A stretch of DNA of 64,000 nucleotides from Bimastos eiseni (lineage: Eukaryota; Annelida; Clitellata; Crassiclitellata; Lumbricidae): the NCBI GenBank assembly GCA_959347315.1, contig OY365812.1:1501185-1565184 (forward strand). The letters are read 5' to 3'. Under the pieces are notes generated by a model. The model worked only from the letters and a program-made list of their open reading frames with translations, was not told where the DNA came from and searched no databases. Below are positions 34,956 through 45,386 of the stretch, in pieces (the stretch's first letter is position 1; every line of letters starts with the position of its first letter). The translations under genes were made by a program, and so were the position numbers.

Positions 34956-37693
34956 ACTAATAATAATAATAATAATCGTCGTCGTCATCATCGTCACCAT
35001 CAGCATCATCATCATCTTTTCCAACGCCTGTCAGTCTGCATCCAACGATTCAACTCCATCGCCGTGAGATGTTCCTTAGAGCAGCCAAACATTGTTGAGT
35101 TTTTGACCGGTATAGGTTTCGGTAAAAATAATAATGGTAATGATTAATATTAGATTGATTATTCTTTATAATTGTGTGAGTTTTTTAATGACTAGAGAAT
35201 CGAGCGCGGAGGCCTTTTAAAAGACAGATGGGAATAGGATATAGTTCTCATTGCTTGCTTGGTAGAGAGTCAAGGAAGGTTGAGACTTCTGCTTGAGACT
35301 CAGGACAGAGAATTGGTAGCGATGACTGTGAGACAGGAGGAGTATGGTTTGGAGAGGAGTCAATTACTGCTAGAGAAGTGTGAGAAGAGAATGTAAAGTG
35401 AATCGAGGGGATGTGATCTTCTCCTGGGAGAACGAATAGAGGATGTCGGCTGCAGAGGGAGGAGGTATTGAGCCTAGCAGTGGAGAGGCAAGGTTTGGAG
35501 GAGGCATTGAGCCTAGCAGTGGAGAAGGAAGATTTGCGACGAAGAATAGACTAGCCTGTCATAATCATGGTCGTGATCTCCAAACTTCTAAAGCGTCACT
35601 CGAAAGCCAAGCGCGGGGCACCAGCTTATTGACTAGCGTTGCGTCAAATCAAATTGGTTGTCAAAAGGGTAGTCCGAGGAAGGGCTGAGTCCGATTTCCA
35701 GAGGGTGAGAGAAGGCAGAGTAGCTCTAAGTGGTAACAGAAGCATAGAAAATCCACCAATCATATTGCCTGAGTATGTCGAACAGCTTAAAGATCAGTAG
35801 CCGGAGCCGCGATCGGCTTAGGCACACGACAGCGCCATGAAAGGACCCAATCGTCATGACAACTATTGACGGATTCGCCCAAGTGTGACCGTCACTGAAT
35901 GTCCGTATTAGCACTGCGTTTGTCTGTGGAAATCGATGCTCACTGGAGTGGCTCCGCTCTTGCCATCCTCAGAACATCGCGGCCTAGACCGACGCTCGAT
36001 ACATGAAATGCCTCACGCATAGTCGACGATGTATCACGGAAATTTCCGTTGAGTACTTTCAAAAGACTTCCAACAGTCGCCTTTAAGGAGGCTGCTATTC
36101 ACAGTGTATCCTGTTCCATTTCAAAGCGAACGGGTGGACTTTGGGGATGGGTGGGTGTTGATGGTGGCCCTATCTAGAGGGGGAGGAGGTAGCTGTTGAG
36201 AATGGGTGGGGGTTGGGCGACTATCCAGAAAGACGAGAATTTAGTCATCCATGTCTTTCACTTGTATAATTATGCGATCAGTTGCATAAATGCTGGCGCC
36301 CAATCGGTTTAAGGCCACGGTGCAGTAAGCGATATTTAATGCAAGATATTGATTATACAGTGCGTTTCAAGTACAAGGCAATTGTTACTAAAATGACGGA
36401 CGACAAGCGATTCAATACAATGCCATACAAAATGTAATTTGATAATGCACTCCTTACAAAGTTCCTAAGTGAACTTTAGAGCCGGGCAACCATTAAGTCG
36501 CTGCAACCTACCATAACCATTCAATTCAATGATTGTTATATTATAATACACATTATTTTGGTTTAATAATTTTATATAAAATTTTATATATATATATATA
36601 TGTAGCAACACACTTAATGTTGCATGCTCGCAATGGCAATAAAAAATAATAGTAGTAGTTGATGTGGAAGTTGTTATGGCGATTGTGTTATTATCAGCGT
36701 AGTCGCAGCATTAGCGAATTCATTATAATTATTGCATTAATGTTATAGCGAGAAAAACAACATTAGCATTAATAATAATAACAGACTGTTAATCAGGGCT
36801 GTTAATTAATGAGGGTATGCAAATGTGTACAGCGTGTAGGGCTACTCGCCTCAATAATGTGTGTTATTTATGCTCACCTCCAGAACGTACTTTGACATAG
36901 TTTTTTTAATACGGCAGAGCGTAGACTGGTATAACGTTGTAAGACTATGAACTAAAAGTCCATTTGCTCAATCTTTCTAAAAAATTACCTGAAGCCTGCA
37001 GGCCACTCTCTAGGTCTACTCAAGCGTGCACTCTACTCTAGGTTTACCACTCCAGCACTGTTACTAATTTTAATAAATAAGCTAATATGTGGAAATACGT
37101 TTCCGTAAGTTTTTTAATCCTGACTTCCTGTCATATAATTTATTAGATTTTTAAATTAGTTGGAGATGTGGTCATTGCAGATGTCATCAGTGTAGTCTTC
37201 GGATATACTTTGCTTTGATGTGTGGTTTTTACGCAATCTTGTGTTAAAATGTTCAATTACGAGGTTTTATTATGGCTTTCCCAATAAATTACGAATGCTC
37301 TTGATATTGTCCTTCTTCCGACGTCTCCTTACTTTATACATATACAGGTTGACAAAACATAGATGATTTTGAGCCATTGTGCGTCTGGGACTTGCTCAAA
37401 GTAACGCTCGAACCGTTTGCCTGCGAGTTACCGACCGAACGTTCTAACCATAAAATAAATCTGTTATGTTGCAAATCATTTGCTTCATAATTACATGTTT
37501 GGTCTCTTTCTGCAACTCTGTTACTTTCTGCCCGTATTCTTTAGACTTTTCTTTTCCCACGGGGTTTTTCGCACTGGATTATATTATAGGGGACTGTTAG
37601 AGGTCCTGTGGTAATATTTAAATACAATGCAATGCAATTCTAACGTTCTCACTGTCTCACAGCGAAGTTGCGTTGATATAATTTATGTGTTAG
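34000..37693. other. KIF19 intron 4, gene-free
   Basis: A GC-richer patch at 34,085-34,440, AAT and GAT microsatellites (34,760-35,010), a purine-rich stretch with a two-copy 39-base repeat (about 35,460-35,535) and a 77-base segment homologous to 16,253-16,327 (35,599-35,674), then AT-rich sequence. Confidence 0.55.
34760..35010. repeat. AAT and GAT microsatellites
   Basis: (AATAAT)n followed by a long (GAT)n run at 34,906-34,953, then AAT and GTC triplets. Confidence 0.9.
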
Positions 37694-37827
37694 GTGCTGG
37701 CAAGACTCACACAATGCTTGGTGCGGACGATAATCCTGGAATCATGGCTCAGGCTTTGACGGAACTCTTTTATGAGATGAAACAGAGAGATGATCACGTC
37801 TTTTCCGTTACCATGTCCTACCTAGAG
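37694..37827 (+). CDS. kif19: KIF19 exon 5: rest of P-loop
   Basis: Acceptor TGTGTTAG, donor GTAAGA. Encodes GAGKTHTMLGADDNPGIMAQ, then ALTELFYEM and SVTMSYLE. GKTHTMLG completes the Walker A loop. Confidence 0.95.
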
Positions 37828-38000
37828 GTAAGAATCACCCATTCCCTGTCAGTCATGTTTCTGTGGCTTACTGTAATTTTGACAGTTTAATATAATTTTA
37901 TATAGGCCTAGCAATGCCAGTAGCAATAAGCTACATGTCAGTTAAACCATGCTTTACAATGACGACTGTCAGCATGAATTCTAGACGTTACATAGTATAA

Positions 38001-38199
38001 GTAACCCCATAATTATATCTTTCAATTGTCTTTGAAGACTTTTCGTCTCCTGAGTTGTGTAATTGTAATTGTAACTGAACATTTTTACAAACGATACTAA
38101 TAATCAATTGATTAAGGGAATAGCCTAGGAGACTGCTACAGGAAATTTATTTTATCGTGCATAACTGTAACTCATTTAATCGGTCAAACATCTACATCA
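38001..38199. other. KIF19 intron, left flank of the repeat block
   Basis: AT-rich intron sequence with no visible feature. It marks the composition change to the GC-richer block that begins at about 38,200. Confidence 0.5.
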
Positions 38200-39220
38200 A
38201 ACACTTGCTAACAGTTGTTCGCTCACAACATACTGGAAAACTGTGGCGTTCTGCCGCCCGAGCGCCTGCCTAGCGCTAACGGACGGTATCGACCCCAGCT
38301 CGCTGACACGTCTGGAGTCGCCCGAGTCACTTTCTTACCAAATCTCAATGCCAAACGGTTACTCTATATCTACCAGGATGTTCACTATCACCAGGCAAGA
38401 TTAGGGACGGGTTTCTTCTCCAAGAAAGGTAACACGGCTCGAATTAGTAACGAGGTCTGACTCTGCCTATTCCGCGGTCGCCGGATGGGCAACGTTCTGA
38501 GGATGGCCGTACTCAAAACAGGGTTCATAATCATACCGGCAGGAGTCTTCATCTCCTTGCATACCTTCCAAGCTACTAGCCTCGTCTTCCTCTACTTGAT
38601 GTCGTACCGTTCAGCATCTTGTGACTCTGAAACTATCGCCATTTAGGGACACCAAACGTTCTCTTAAGTTACGAGGTTCAGACATATTTGAAACAAGTCC
38701 ATAAGCCATTTCGGCCTATACAATTATCGGTAGCTAAATCCAACGTCTTATACTCTTAGACATTACTGTCCCCAACTCTCTAACCTCTGTCGTCCTAGAC
38801 ACACCAGTCTCGCAGCTCTTCGTCATATCATGCTAGACACTTAGCTATCACGTCTTCTGCTCAACACGTATCTCTCGATCTATTTCCGTGTATGGCATAA
38901 ACGGCCGCACACGTATATTTTGTCATGCACATTTGACTGATTAAGTTCCCGTCCTCTGTGTTAGCAGTTACCCACCAACACTGATATATTCTGCTTCGAT
39001 AAAAATGACACTGGCATGGTATTCACGGACACTGATAGCGAAGGTCTTCTGTCTATAACCTTCGCTATCTGCACACAGATCTTCGATCCGACCTACGCAC
39101 GAGGGGGCCCGACCTCGCACTTTAGTCATCTCTCAGAACTGTGTGTGTCGACAAACAACCATGTATTCACCTGGGTACCCGATTACCCAAACGTACTCGT
39201 ATCGATCACTTCGATCAGAC

Positions 39221-39282
39221 ACGCAAGTAGATACACTTCGGGAAAACGGGAGGAGTATCTATGACCAACGTAGGTAGCCAAT
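39221..39282 (+). repeat. LSU-rRNA-like motif, copy 1
   Basis: CACGCAAGTAG, then GGAAAACGGGAGGAGTATC, TATGACC, TAGGTAGCCAA. One base change (TATC for TAAC) from the commonest form. Confidence 0.55.
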
Positions 39283-39484
39283 AGTAATATTTACGCATCG
39301 ATCAATTCTTGGTCTGCTTACTATCTTTACCCTGGGTTTCCGACTGCCCAGACTTTCACGTCGGCCTCTTGGCCCATTTCCGTGTGTGGCATACCGGCCT
39401 CACACGCATAAGTTATCAGGCACACGATTGACCGTCCTCTGCGTTGGCAATTGTCCGCCAACACCGTAATATATTCTGATACTC

Positions 39485-39535
39485 GGAAAACCGGGAGGAG
39501 TAACTATGACCAACGTAGGTAACAAACAAGAGTAT
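39485..39535 (+). repeat. LSU-rRNA-like motif, copy 2
   Basis: GGAAAACCGGGAGGAGTAAC, TATGACCAACG, then TAGGTAACAAACAAGAGTAT. The right half is diverged. Confidence 0.55.
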
Positions 39536-39840
39536 CTATCGAACGACTATAAAGCCATCAAGAAGAGTTACTTGACTAGTAACCTGAAGGTATCAATCGG
39601 CACCAGTGTTTTCTCTTGTTTGTCACGTGCTCTTCTAACGTGTTCACCCTCCACGTGTAATTCCAGCGGGTCCTTCGGGAATTTCCCCGATATTTCTATC
39701 GAACGTATTCAATGGAGAACTTTCCCCGTATGTGCCAACTCTCCACCGGCAGCTCTCTCGGTTTGTACGGCTGCTACTGCGGGAATCTACTCGGCTTGTA
39801 TCTCTTGCGGCCACCCGACTTTTCATGTCTCCGACAACCT

Positions 39841-39898
39841 GGGGAAAACGGGAGGAGTAACTATGACCGAACTAGGTAGCCAACAAGTATATTTCTCG
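39841..39898 (+). repeat. LSU-rRNA-like motif, copy 3
   Basis: GGGGAAAACGGGAGGAGTAA, CTATGACCGAAC, TAGGTAGCCAACAAG, then TATATTTCTCGGCC. Confidence 0.6.
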
Positions 39899-40295
39899 GC
39901 CGGCTTGCATCTGTCATATACTTTAATATCCGATCACCCAGACTCTCACATGTCTTTAACTCTCATTGACTGCATTTATTCATCCCATCGTAGGAACATA
40001 TTTGTATTCGTCACCTAGAGATCTGACCAACGGTAATGGACCAACTCTCGTTTCTCAGACTCGATTCTCTCACAGGCAACTGAGGTAAGTGTCACCACGT
40101 TACCTCTATGTTTCATACAGACCTGTATTATTATAATCACTTTCTCTGAAGCAATTGTACTCTGTCTCTTATACACTGGAACGAACCACTGGCAGATCTT
40201 TCGAGGAAGTCCTCGAAAAGAGATTATGTAGTTAGATCTACAAGTAGAAATTAGTAGACGCCTCGCGGGGAAACCGCGAGCCAAGATATTGCAAC

Positions 40296-40378
40296 TAGAC
40301 ACACAAGTGAATAGATTTCTGGAAAACGAGAGGAGTAAGTGTGCCCGACCTAAGTAGCCAACAAGAAGATTTACCGAA
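40296..40378 (+). repeat. LSU-rRNA-like motif, copy 4
   Basis: CACACAAGTGAATAGATT, then GGAAAACGAGAGGAGTAAG, GTGCCCGACC, TAAGTAGCCAACAAG. The most diverged of the six. Confidence 0.5.
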
Positions 40379-40489
40379 AGATCGCAAGACAATAAAGAAG
40401 ACAGACTGCGGGGACACCGCAAGTACAGATATTACGTTTAGTAACTCAAGTAAAGATACGCGGGGAAACCGCGACCTAAGACATTGCGA

Positions 40490-40572
40490 TCAGACACGCA
40501 AATCAACAGATTGCTGGTAAACGGGAGGAGTAAGTATGACCACGCTAGGTAGCCAAGTATAGATATTTACGG
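40490..40572 (+). repeat. LSU-rRNA-like motif, copy 5
   Basis: CACGCAAATCAACAGATT, then GGTAAACGGGAGGAGTAAG, TATGACCACGC, TAGGTAGCCAAG. Confidence 0.55.
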
Positions 40573-40929
40573 AAAACCGTAAATAGAAAAGAATATGCAG
40601 AGACGCCCACAATTGATAAGGTTTTCGGCACCAAAGGGAACTTTCCCTGTATCGAACGCACCAATGGGGTCACCCTCCCCGTATTTATCGAATGTATTCA
40701 TGTTTTCCAGTATTTGTCAACGGCTTCTCCGGTAGCTCTCAGTCTGTTTCCAACGGCTTCACGGGGCCGCCCTCCCCGTCTTTTAACCAACGTGTACACT
40801 GGGGAATTCTTCCCGTAAATTGTCTCAACAGTCGCCATAATCTGTCTCGATGTAGCGTTCGGTTGCTCGGGGCTTTACCCGATCTCTATTTCTCCCGACC
40901 ACCGACGGGGTCACGTATCCGACAACCTG

Positions 40930-40990
40930 CTGGTATTCGCGAGGAGTAACTATGACCGATCTAGGTAGCCAACCAGAATATTTCTCGGCC
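40930..40990 (+). repeat. LSU-rRNA-like motif, copy 6
   Basis: GGTATTCGCGAGGAGTAAC, TATGACCGATC, TAGGTAGCCAACCAG, then AATATTTCTCGGCC. Confidence 0.55.
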
Positions 40991-41387
40991 ACCAGAACTC
41001 CCACGGTCTGCACGGTCGGGGATTTTTCCCAGTCTATCTCTCTGTCGGCCGCCGAGGCCTCTCTCGATATATGCGTCGGTCCCTTCTGGGACTCACCCAG
41101 TCTGTATCACTCACGGCCACCAACGGGGTCACCATCTTCCCCGTATTTCCGAACAGACCTGTCATGCATTCATTTATTTTTCTCGATCGGGTCTTTACGC
41201 ACTCTCGAACGGTAACCAGACCTGTGAGCATTTCTCACGATCGGTCTTTCTCTGTCAGCCTGTTGACTCCTACGATCAGGGCACGGTCCGTCTTGCGATC
41301 GGCGGCAGAGGGGCCCACCCCGCCAGATCAGCGAAAAGCAGCACCAGCCTGACCGCGAGAGCGGCTGTCACTAGAGGTCGTATTTAT

Positions 41388-41585
41388 ATGGCAACACTCA
41401 ACGATCCCTGGAGCGGTACGAGAACCACTCTACGTATGAAGCAGTACGAACCACTGCTTCACATATATAGCGATGCACCGCATGTCAGGCTATACTCAAG
41501 CCAATTCATGCGTCTGCAAGCTATGCACTCAATTAAAAACCGCCGATCGGTCTTCCTTCCTATGCGCAACACTGTAAAAAAATAG
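41388..41585 (+). CDS. Small ORF at the right end of the repeat block (doubtful)
   Basis: A 65-codon frame starting MATLNDPWSGTRTTL and ending MRNTVKK, basic, not recognised. A TATTTATATG stretch sits just before the ATG and an AATAAA lies about 35 bases after the stop (41,620). It could be a tiny transposon-encoded protein or chance. Confidence 0.2.
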   Translation: MATLNDPWSGTRTTLRMKQYEPLLHIYSDAPHVRLYSSQFMRLQAMHSIKNRRSVFLPMRNTVKK

Positions 41586-41779
41586 ACGTAAAATAACACT
41601 ATGGCGAGCCGATTATTTAAATAAACCATTCATTCAAGCCTTGTGGCCTGTCCGCCACAAAACTAGACTCCTCCAGTAGGTCAACCGGGTAGTCATACCA
41701 AGGAAACAGCTAGGCGTTTAGAATGGTAATTGAATTAGAACAGGGTATAATGGTATATGTATGTGAATCTCTTTTTATT

Positions 41780-42365
41780 CATTCATTCAGAAATTTATAT
41801 AGCGTACTTTCAGGTTAACTACTCAAGAGCGCTCCAAACTCCAGCCAGGACCAAAAATTAAGCTTTGAAACAGTCATAAAAAGTAAATAAATAAGAATTC
41901 ATATTATAGTACTTTGCAATAGCATCATCTTTATAAGTCTTCACTATGAAGGTTTCCATGAGTCAGAGTCGTCTCTTTCTGGCTCATACCCAGGCCGTGT
42001 GCTTTGTGAAACCTTGGCGCATCTTCTCAACTTTCATCTTTCTTGTCCATGCCATGTATGACAACGTCATCCAACAGACCTTTTCCAGTGTCTCGGACAC
42101 TCGGAAATCATGACCCAGGCATAGTGTTGGTCACCAGCACAATGCAATACACTTTGTGAGATGCGAATATTGTAACATCGCCTGAACTGCGACTAGAACT
42201 TCTTTTGCCTCGTCTCCTCAACGTCCGATGATTTACCATTCCCTTCGATAGTGCTGATTTGTCCCTCCTAAATTGGCGCTATATAAATATCCAATTACAA
42301 TTAAGACCTTCTAAAGTCCAGTTTTCACAAGCGTATCAATTGCCTGCATGTTGTTTTCTGTGCAG
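41780..42365. other. KIF19 intron with one interspersed repeat
   Basis: Holds one copy of the TTTATATAGCG...GCGCTC interspersed repeat (about 41,795-41,860), then unremarkable intron up to exon 6. Confidence 0.5.
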
Positions 42366-42488
42366 ATCTATAATGAGATGATCCGCGATCTGTTGAATCC
42401 GAGAGTGGGATTCCTAGACCTACGCGAGGATCACAGTGGCATCCAAGTCGCTGGACTCACGGAGTATTCGGCCAAAACGACCGACGAG
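42366..42488 (+). CDS. kif19: KIF19 exon 6: motor core
   Basis: Acceptor CTGTGCAG, donor GTGAGA; phase 0 at both ends. Encodes IYNEMIRDLLNPRVGFLDLR, then EDHSGIQVAGLTEYSAKTTD. IYNE-IRDLLNP is a kinesin motor signature. Confidence 0.96.
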
Positions 42489-43212
42489 GTGAGAGAAGAC
42501 TTCACCTATTAAGGAATTTCTGTGCTCTAACACGTGCTTCAATGAAATATACGCACGCATGCATTTCCAGCCATTTTGTGCAACATCTTCACCTTCTTGA
42601 AGTTTCTCTGTCTGTCTGTCTATCTGTCTGTCTTGTGGTTCTGTCTGTTTGTCTGTCTCACCCTAGCCTTCTGTCATCTGAGTTTTTGTTTTTCCCTTGG
42701 TATAGCTATGTAACCTCTTCAACACAGCGCGCGTTAACATAAGCTGGTGCTCTATGCTTAGCTTTTTGAGTAACGCTTTAGTAAGTTGGTGTTCACCACT
42801 ACAGCTTCGGGTTTTGTTCTTTCCGGCCTTTAGTAAGTTCCACTATTCAATGACAAAGCATCAATTGATGTGCTGAGCAATTGTGAGTGAATGACTTGCT
42901 CAATGTTACTATGCAATGAGATAACATTTACATAGGCAATAATTAGCATGGCTACAATCTTAGCACATACCTTCTAAATAACGTTTTATTATAACAGTCT
43001 CATTATACGGCTTGCAATGCGGTCTCGTCCTAAGGCTAATTTAGGCCTTTAAAACAGTCTCATTTTAATTCTCATTGCGACAAACGATGAGACTAGAACC
43101 TTTGCCTTCCTCATTACAAGATGAGCGCCCTACCAGTTGGCCACATTGTTCCTCGGTTACAGCATTGTTATTGACCCACATACTCAACGATCATGCAAAC
43201 TATTGTGCTTAG

Positions 43213-43492
43213 GTAATGACGATCTTAAAACATGGCAACAAGCAAAGAACACAGGAACCCACAGCCGCTAACCAGACCTCTTCACGGTCACACGCAGTGC
43301 TTACAATCTCGATTCGCCAGCGCAACCACGGCCAGGGCCTCCAACAACGAGTCCAGCTCGGCAAACTCTACCTCATCGATCTGGCTGGGTCAGAGAGGGC
43401 GGCCAATACGAAGAATCGAGGCAAAAGGATGGTAGAAGGCGCCCACATCAATCGTAGTCTACTTGCACTTGGAAACTGCATCAATGCCCTCA
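43213..43492 (+). CDS. kif19: KIF19 exon 7: switch I and switch II
   Basis: Acceptor GTGCTTAG, donor GTGAGT. Contains RTQEPTAANQTSSRSHAVL (switch I), LYLIDLAGSERAA (switch II) and GAHINRSLLALGNCINALS. These residues coordinate ATP hydrolysis and microtubule binding. The longest motor exon at 280 bases. Confidence 0.97.
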
Positions 43493-44040
43493 GTGAGTGT
43501 TCGGGTCTGACCTAATCTTGTGCTTTAAGTATCACCACACATCCAATAGATATTGTTTCCTCAGTGTCTTATGAATATTGTCATTTATCAGGAATTATAG
43601 TAAAAATGAGCCAAAAACTCTGAAACCCATTACTTGAGGCTGCTCATTTATATAATCATAGCTTGTGTTACACATGTGTTGACCCCGTTCAAGTTTAATA
43701 ATGTTGATGCGTTGAATATTGTTCGCTTATATGCCGTTTTGTAGAGATTATGTGGCCCTTAAAGATGGCATTGATGCATTACGCAATAGACAGAAGAAGA
43801 AAATAGAAAATATGAGTCAAAAAACGCCTAGCAAAATATTCGAAACACTACTCACTTTAATATACACAACATTCTCACCCTGTTGGGGTTTTATAACGGA
43901 CGAATATGAAACGTGTATATCCCCATTTGTAGTGATTCTGTAGGCCTGGGGCCCCACAGTATTAGCCTACTGAACAGGGCTACCACATTTATTAAATTGA
44001 CCCTTGTTAGAACAGAATATCACGTTTTCTATATTTTAAG

Positions 44041-44225
44041 GTGACAAATCGGGTCAGAAGTACGTCAATTACCGTGACAGCAAACTGACGCGGTTGCTAA
44101 AGGATTCTCTTGGTGGGAACTGTAAGACGGTCATGGTGGCACACATAAGTCCAGCGAGCTTCCACTTCGAGGAGTCCAGGAACACGCTTGTATATGCGGA
44201 CCGTGCCAAACACATTAAAACTAAG
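44041..44225 (+). CDS. kif19: KIF19 exon 8: end of motor domain
   Basis: Acceptor ATTTTAAG, donor GTGGGC. Encodes [20 protein letters not shown], then [20 protein letters not shown] and [11 protein letters not shown]. The conserved C-terminal motor helix and neck start. Confidence 0.96.
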
Positions 44226-44468
44226 GTGGGCCGTTTAATAGTCGTTGTGGCATGTTTTCTTGTCTCTAAGGTGTTACTCTAAATTCAGACGATTGGAACC
44301 TTATTGACGAGCATTGGTGTTCCATGGATTGTAATACATGAAATTTATAATTTAATTATTAGGCCTACCACTCTTATTGACAGTGTCAGCGTTCTGAAAC
44401 CGTTCATTGAAGGTAGAGCGATGTCAATGTGTGCATATATGGTTCTGAGTTTCTGTTGTATTCTGTAG

Positions 44469-44613
44469 GTACGTCAAAACGTGGTTGACATGAAGATGCA
44501 TATCTCTCAGTACAGCAATGTCATTGCCGAACTCCAGGATGAGATCAAACGCCTTCGCCAAAAGCTCAATCACCAACAGGAGTCAGATCGAAGGAGTGTC
44601 CTACCATTTCAAG
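44469..44613 (+). CDS. kif19: KIF19 exon 9: neck coiled-coil
   Basis: Acceptor TTCTGTAG, donor GTCAGA. Encodes VRQNVVDMKMHISQYSNVIA and ELQDEIKRLRQKLNHQQE. Matches the KIF19 segment after the motor (V-x-QN...Y-x-x-I-x-x-L-x-x-EI-x-x-L). Confidence 0.92.
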
Positions 44614-44847
44614 GTCAGAGTCTTGACCCAACAAAAGCAATATTACGTATTCTAATAAAAATTTAATTTATTATTGACGGATGAATTATCTACTGAAGTT
44701 GACCAAAATAAAACAAACACCAGTTTCTTGTTAGTTATAGTTGCGAGTGTATCGTTGCAAAACGACCATACATTGCTTGGAATAAAAATAAATGGTTAAA
44801 TAAATCAATGAAGTTGTTAAATGACTTAATGAATGAATGCGTTGAAG

Positions 44848-44938
44848 GCGAGAAACTGGAGCACAGTGACGACGATCCTCAGTTGCTGAAACTCAAGAAA
44901 GAACTCGTATCTGTCTTTCACGATCAGATCGAATTACG
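44848..44938 (+). CDS. kif19: KIF19 exon 10: stalk
   Basis: Acceptor GCGTTGAAG, donor GTGCGT. Encodes GEKLEHSDDDPQLLKLKKEL and VSVFHDQIEL. Corresponds to the (L/V)-x-x-x-F-x-(D/E)Q-x-x-(L/V)R segment of the family. Confidence 0.85.
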
Positions 44939-45037
44939 GTGCGTAGTCAAGATTTGTAATAATTATGATTACTATCATTGTTAGTACTTTTTATCCGAAG
45001 TAGTCCTGATCCATCAATTGATACTTTTATTATTTAT

Positions 45038-45050
45038 GATGATGATGATG

Positions 45051-45092
<42 letters not shown>

Positions 45093-45262
45093 ATTAGTAT
45101 TAGTTACAGTATTAGTGTTAGTATTATCATGGTTGTTGTTACCACTATTGTTATTATTATTATTGTTGTTGTTATTATTATTGTTGGTGATGATGGTGGT
45201 GGTGATGGTGGGGGTGACGATTATGATGATGATGATAGCGATGATGATGACGACCATGATCA
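45038..45262. repeat. ATT/GAT trinucleotide repeat in a KIF19 intron
   Basis: (GAT)n, about 16 ATT units, then mixed TTG/GAT triplets, ending about 40 bases before exon 11. Confidence 0.92.
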
Positions 45263-45302
45263 TGAGACTACGGCAACAGATGCATATGTGACTGATTTAT
45301 AG

Positions 45303-45386
45303 CCAGAGTCTGACGGAGCTGAATAGTAAGGAGGCGAGCATCTGCCTGAAGATGACAAGGCTACAGCTTCTCATCAAACGACACAC
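45303..45386 (+). CDS. kif19: KIF19 exon 11: stalk
   Basis: Acceptor GATTTATAG, donor GTAAGC. The split codon gives R, then QSLTELNSKEASICLKMTRL and QLLIKRH. Directly downstream of a long ATT/GAT microsatellite. Confidence 0.87.

Larger units (their letters stand above)
40198..40583. repeat. Series of five short GC-stem hairpins
   Basis: Perfect inverted repeats at 40,198-40,217 (TTTCGAGG/CCTCGAAA), 40,262-40,280 (CTCGCGG/CCGCGAG), 40,407-40,421 (TGCGG/CCGCA), 40,459-40,473 (CGCGG/CCGCG) and 40,566-40,583 (TTTACGG/CCGTAAA). Loops are A-rich, two of them GGAAA. They lie between motif copies 3 and 6 of the repeat block. Confidence 0.65.
38200..41650. repeat. Modular GC-richer repeat block inside a KIF19 intron, with LSU-rRNA-like motifs
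   Basis: About 3.4 kb that differs from the surrounding AT-rich intron. It is built of recurring modules. One contains GGGAGGAGTAACTATGACC, a 4-5 base spacer, then TAGGTAGCCAA (six copies). A second resembles CGGCCACCAACGGGGTCACC followed by CCCCGTATTTCCGA (about five diverged copies). Small GC-stem hairpins and a diverged duplication (38,881-38,998 and about 39,378-39,480) are also present. No conserved long protein is visible. Ends are approximate; the right end has a 7-base-stem hairpin (TTGTGGC/GCCACAA) just before AACTAG at about 41,660. It is probably a transposable element or a fossil satellite. Confidence 0.6.

Noticed and set aside
39490..39530. Shine-Dalgarno-like GGAGGAG before ATGACC in the repeat block, suggesting bacterial or phage DNA
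   Set aside because: All six copies sit in a eukaryotic intron, the frames close quickly or differ between copies, and the 28S-like match explains the same bases better.
40198..40600. CRISPR-like array (short palindromes with GAAAC words)
   Set aside because: Stems and spacing vary, there are no constant repeats with unique spacers and no cas genes; the host is an animal.
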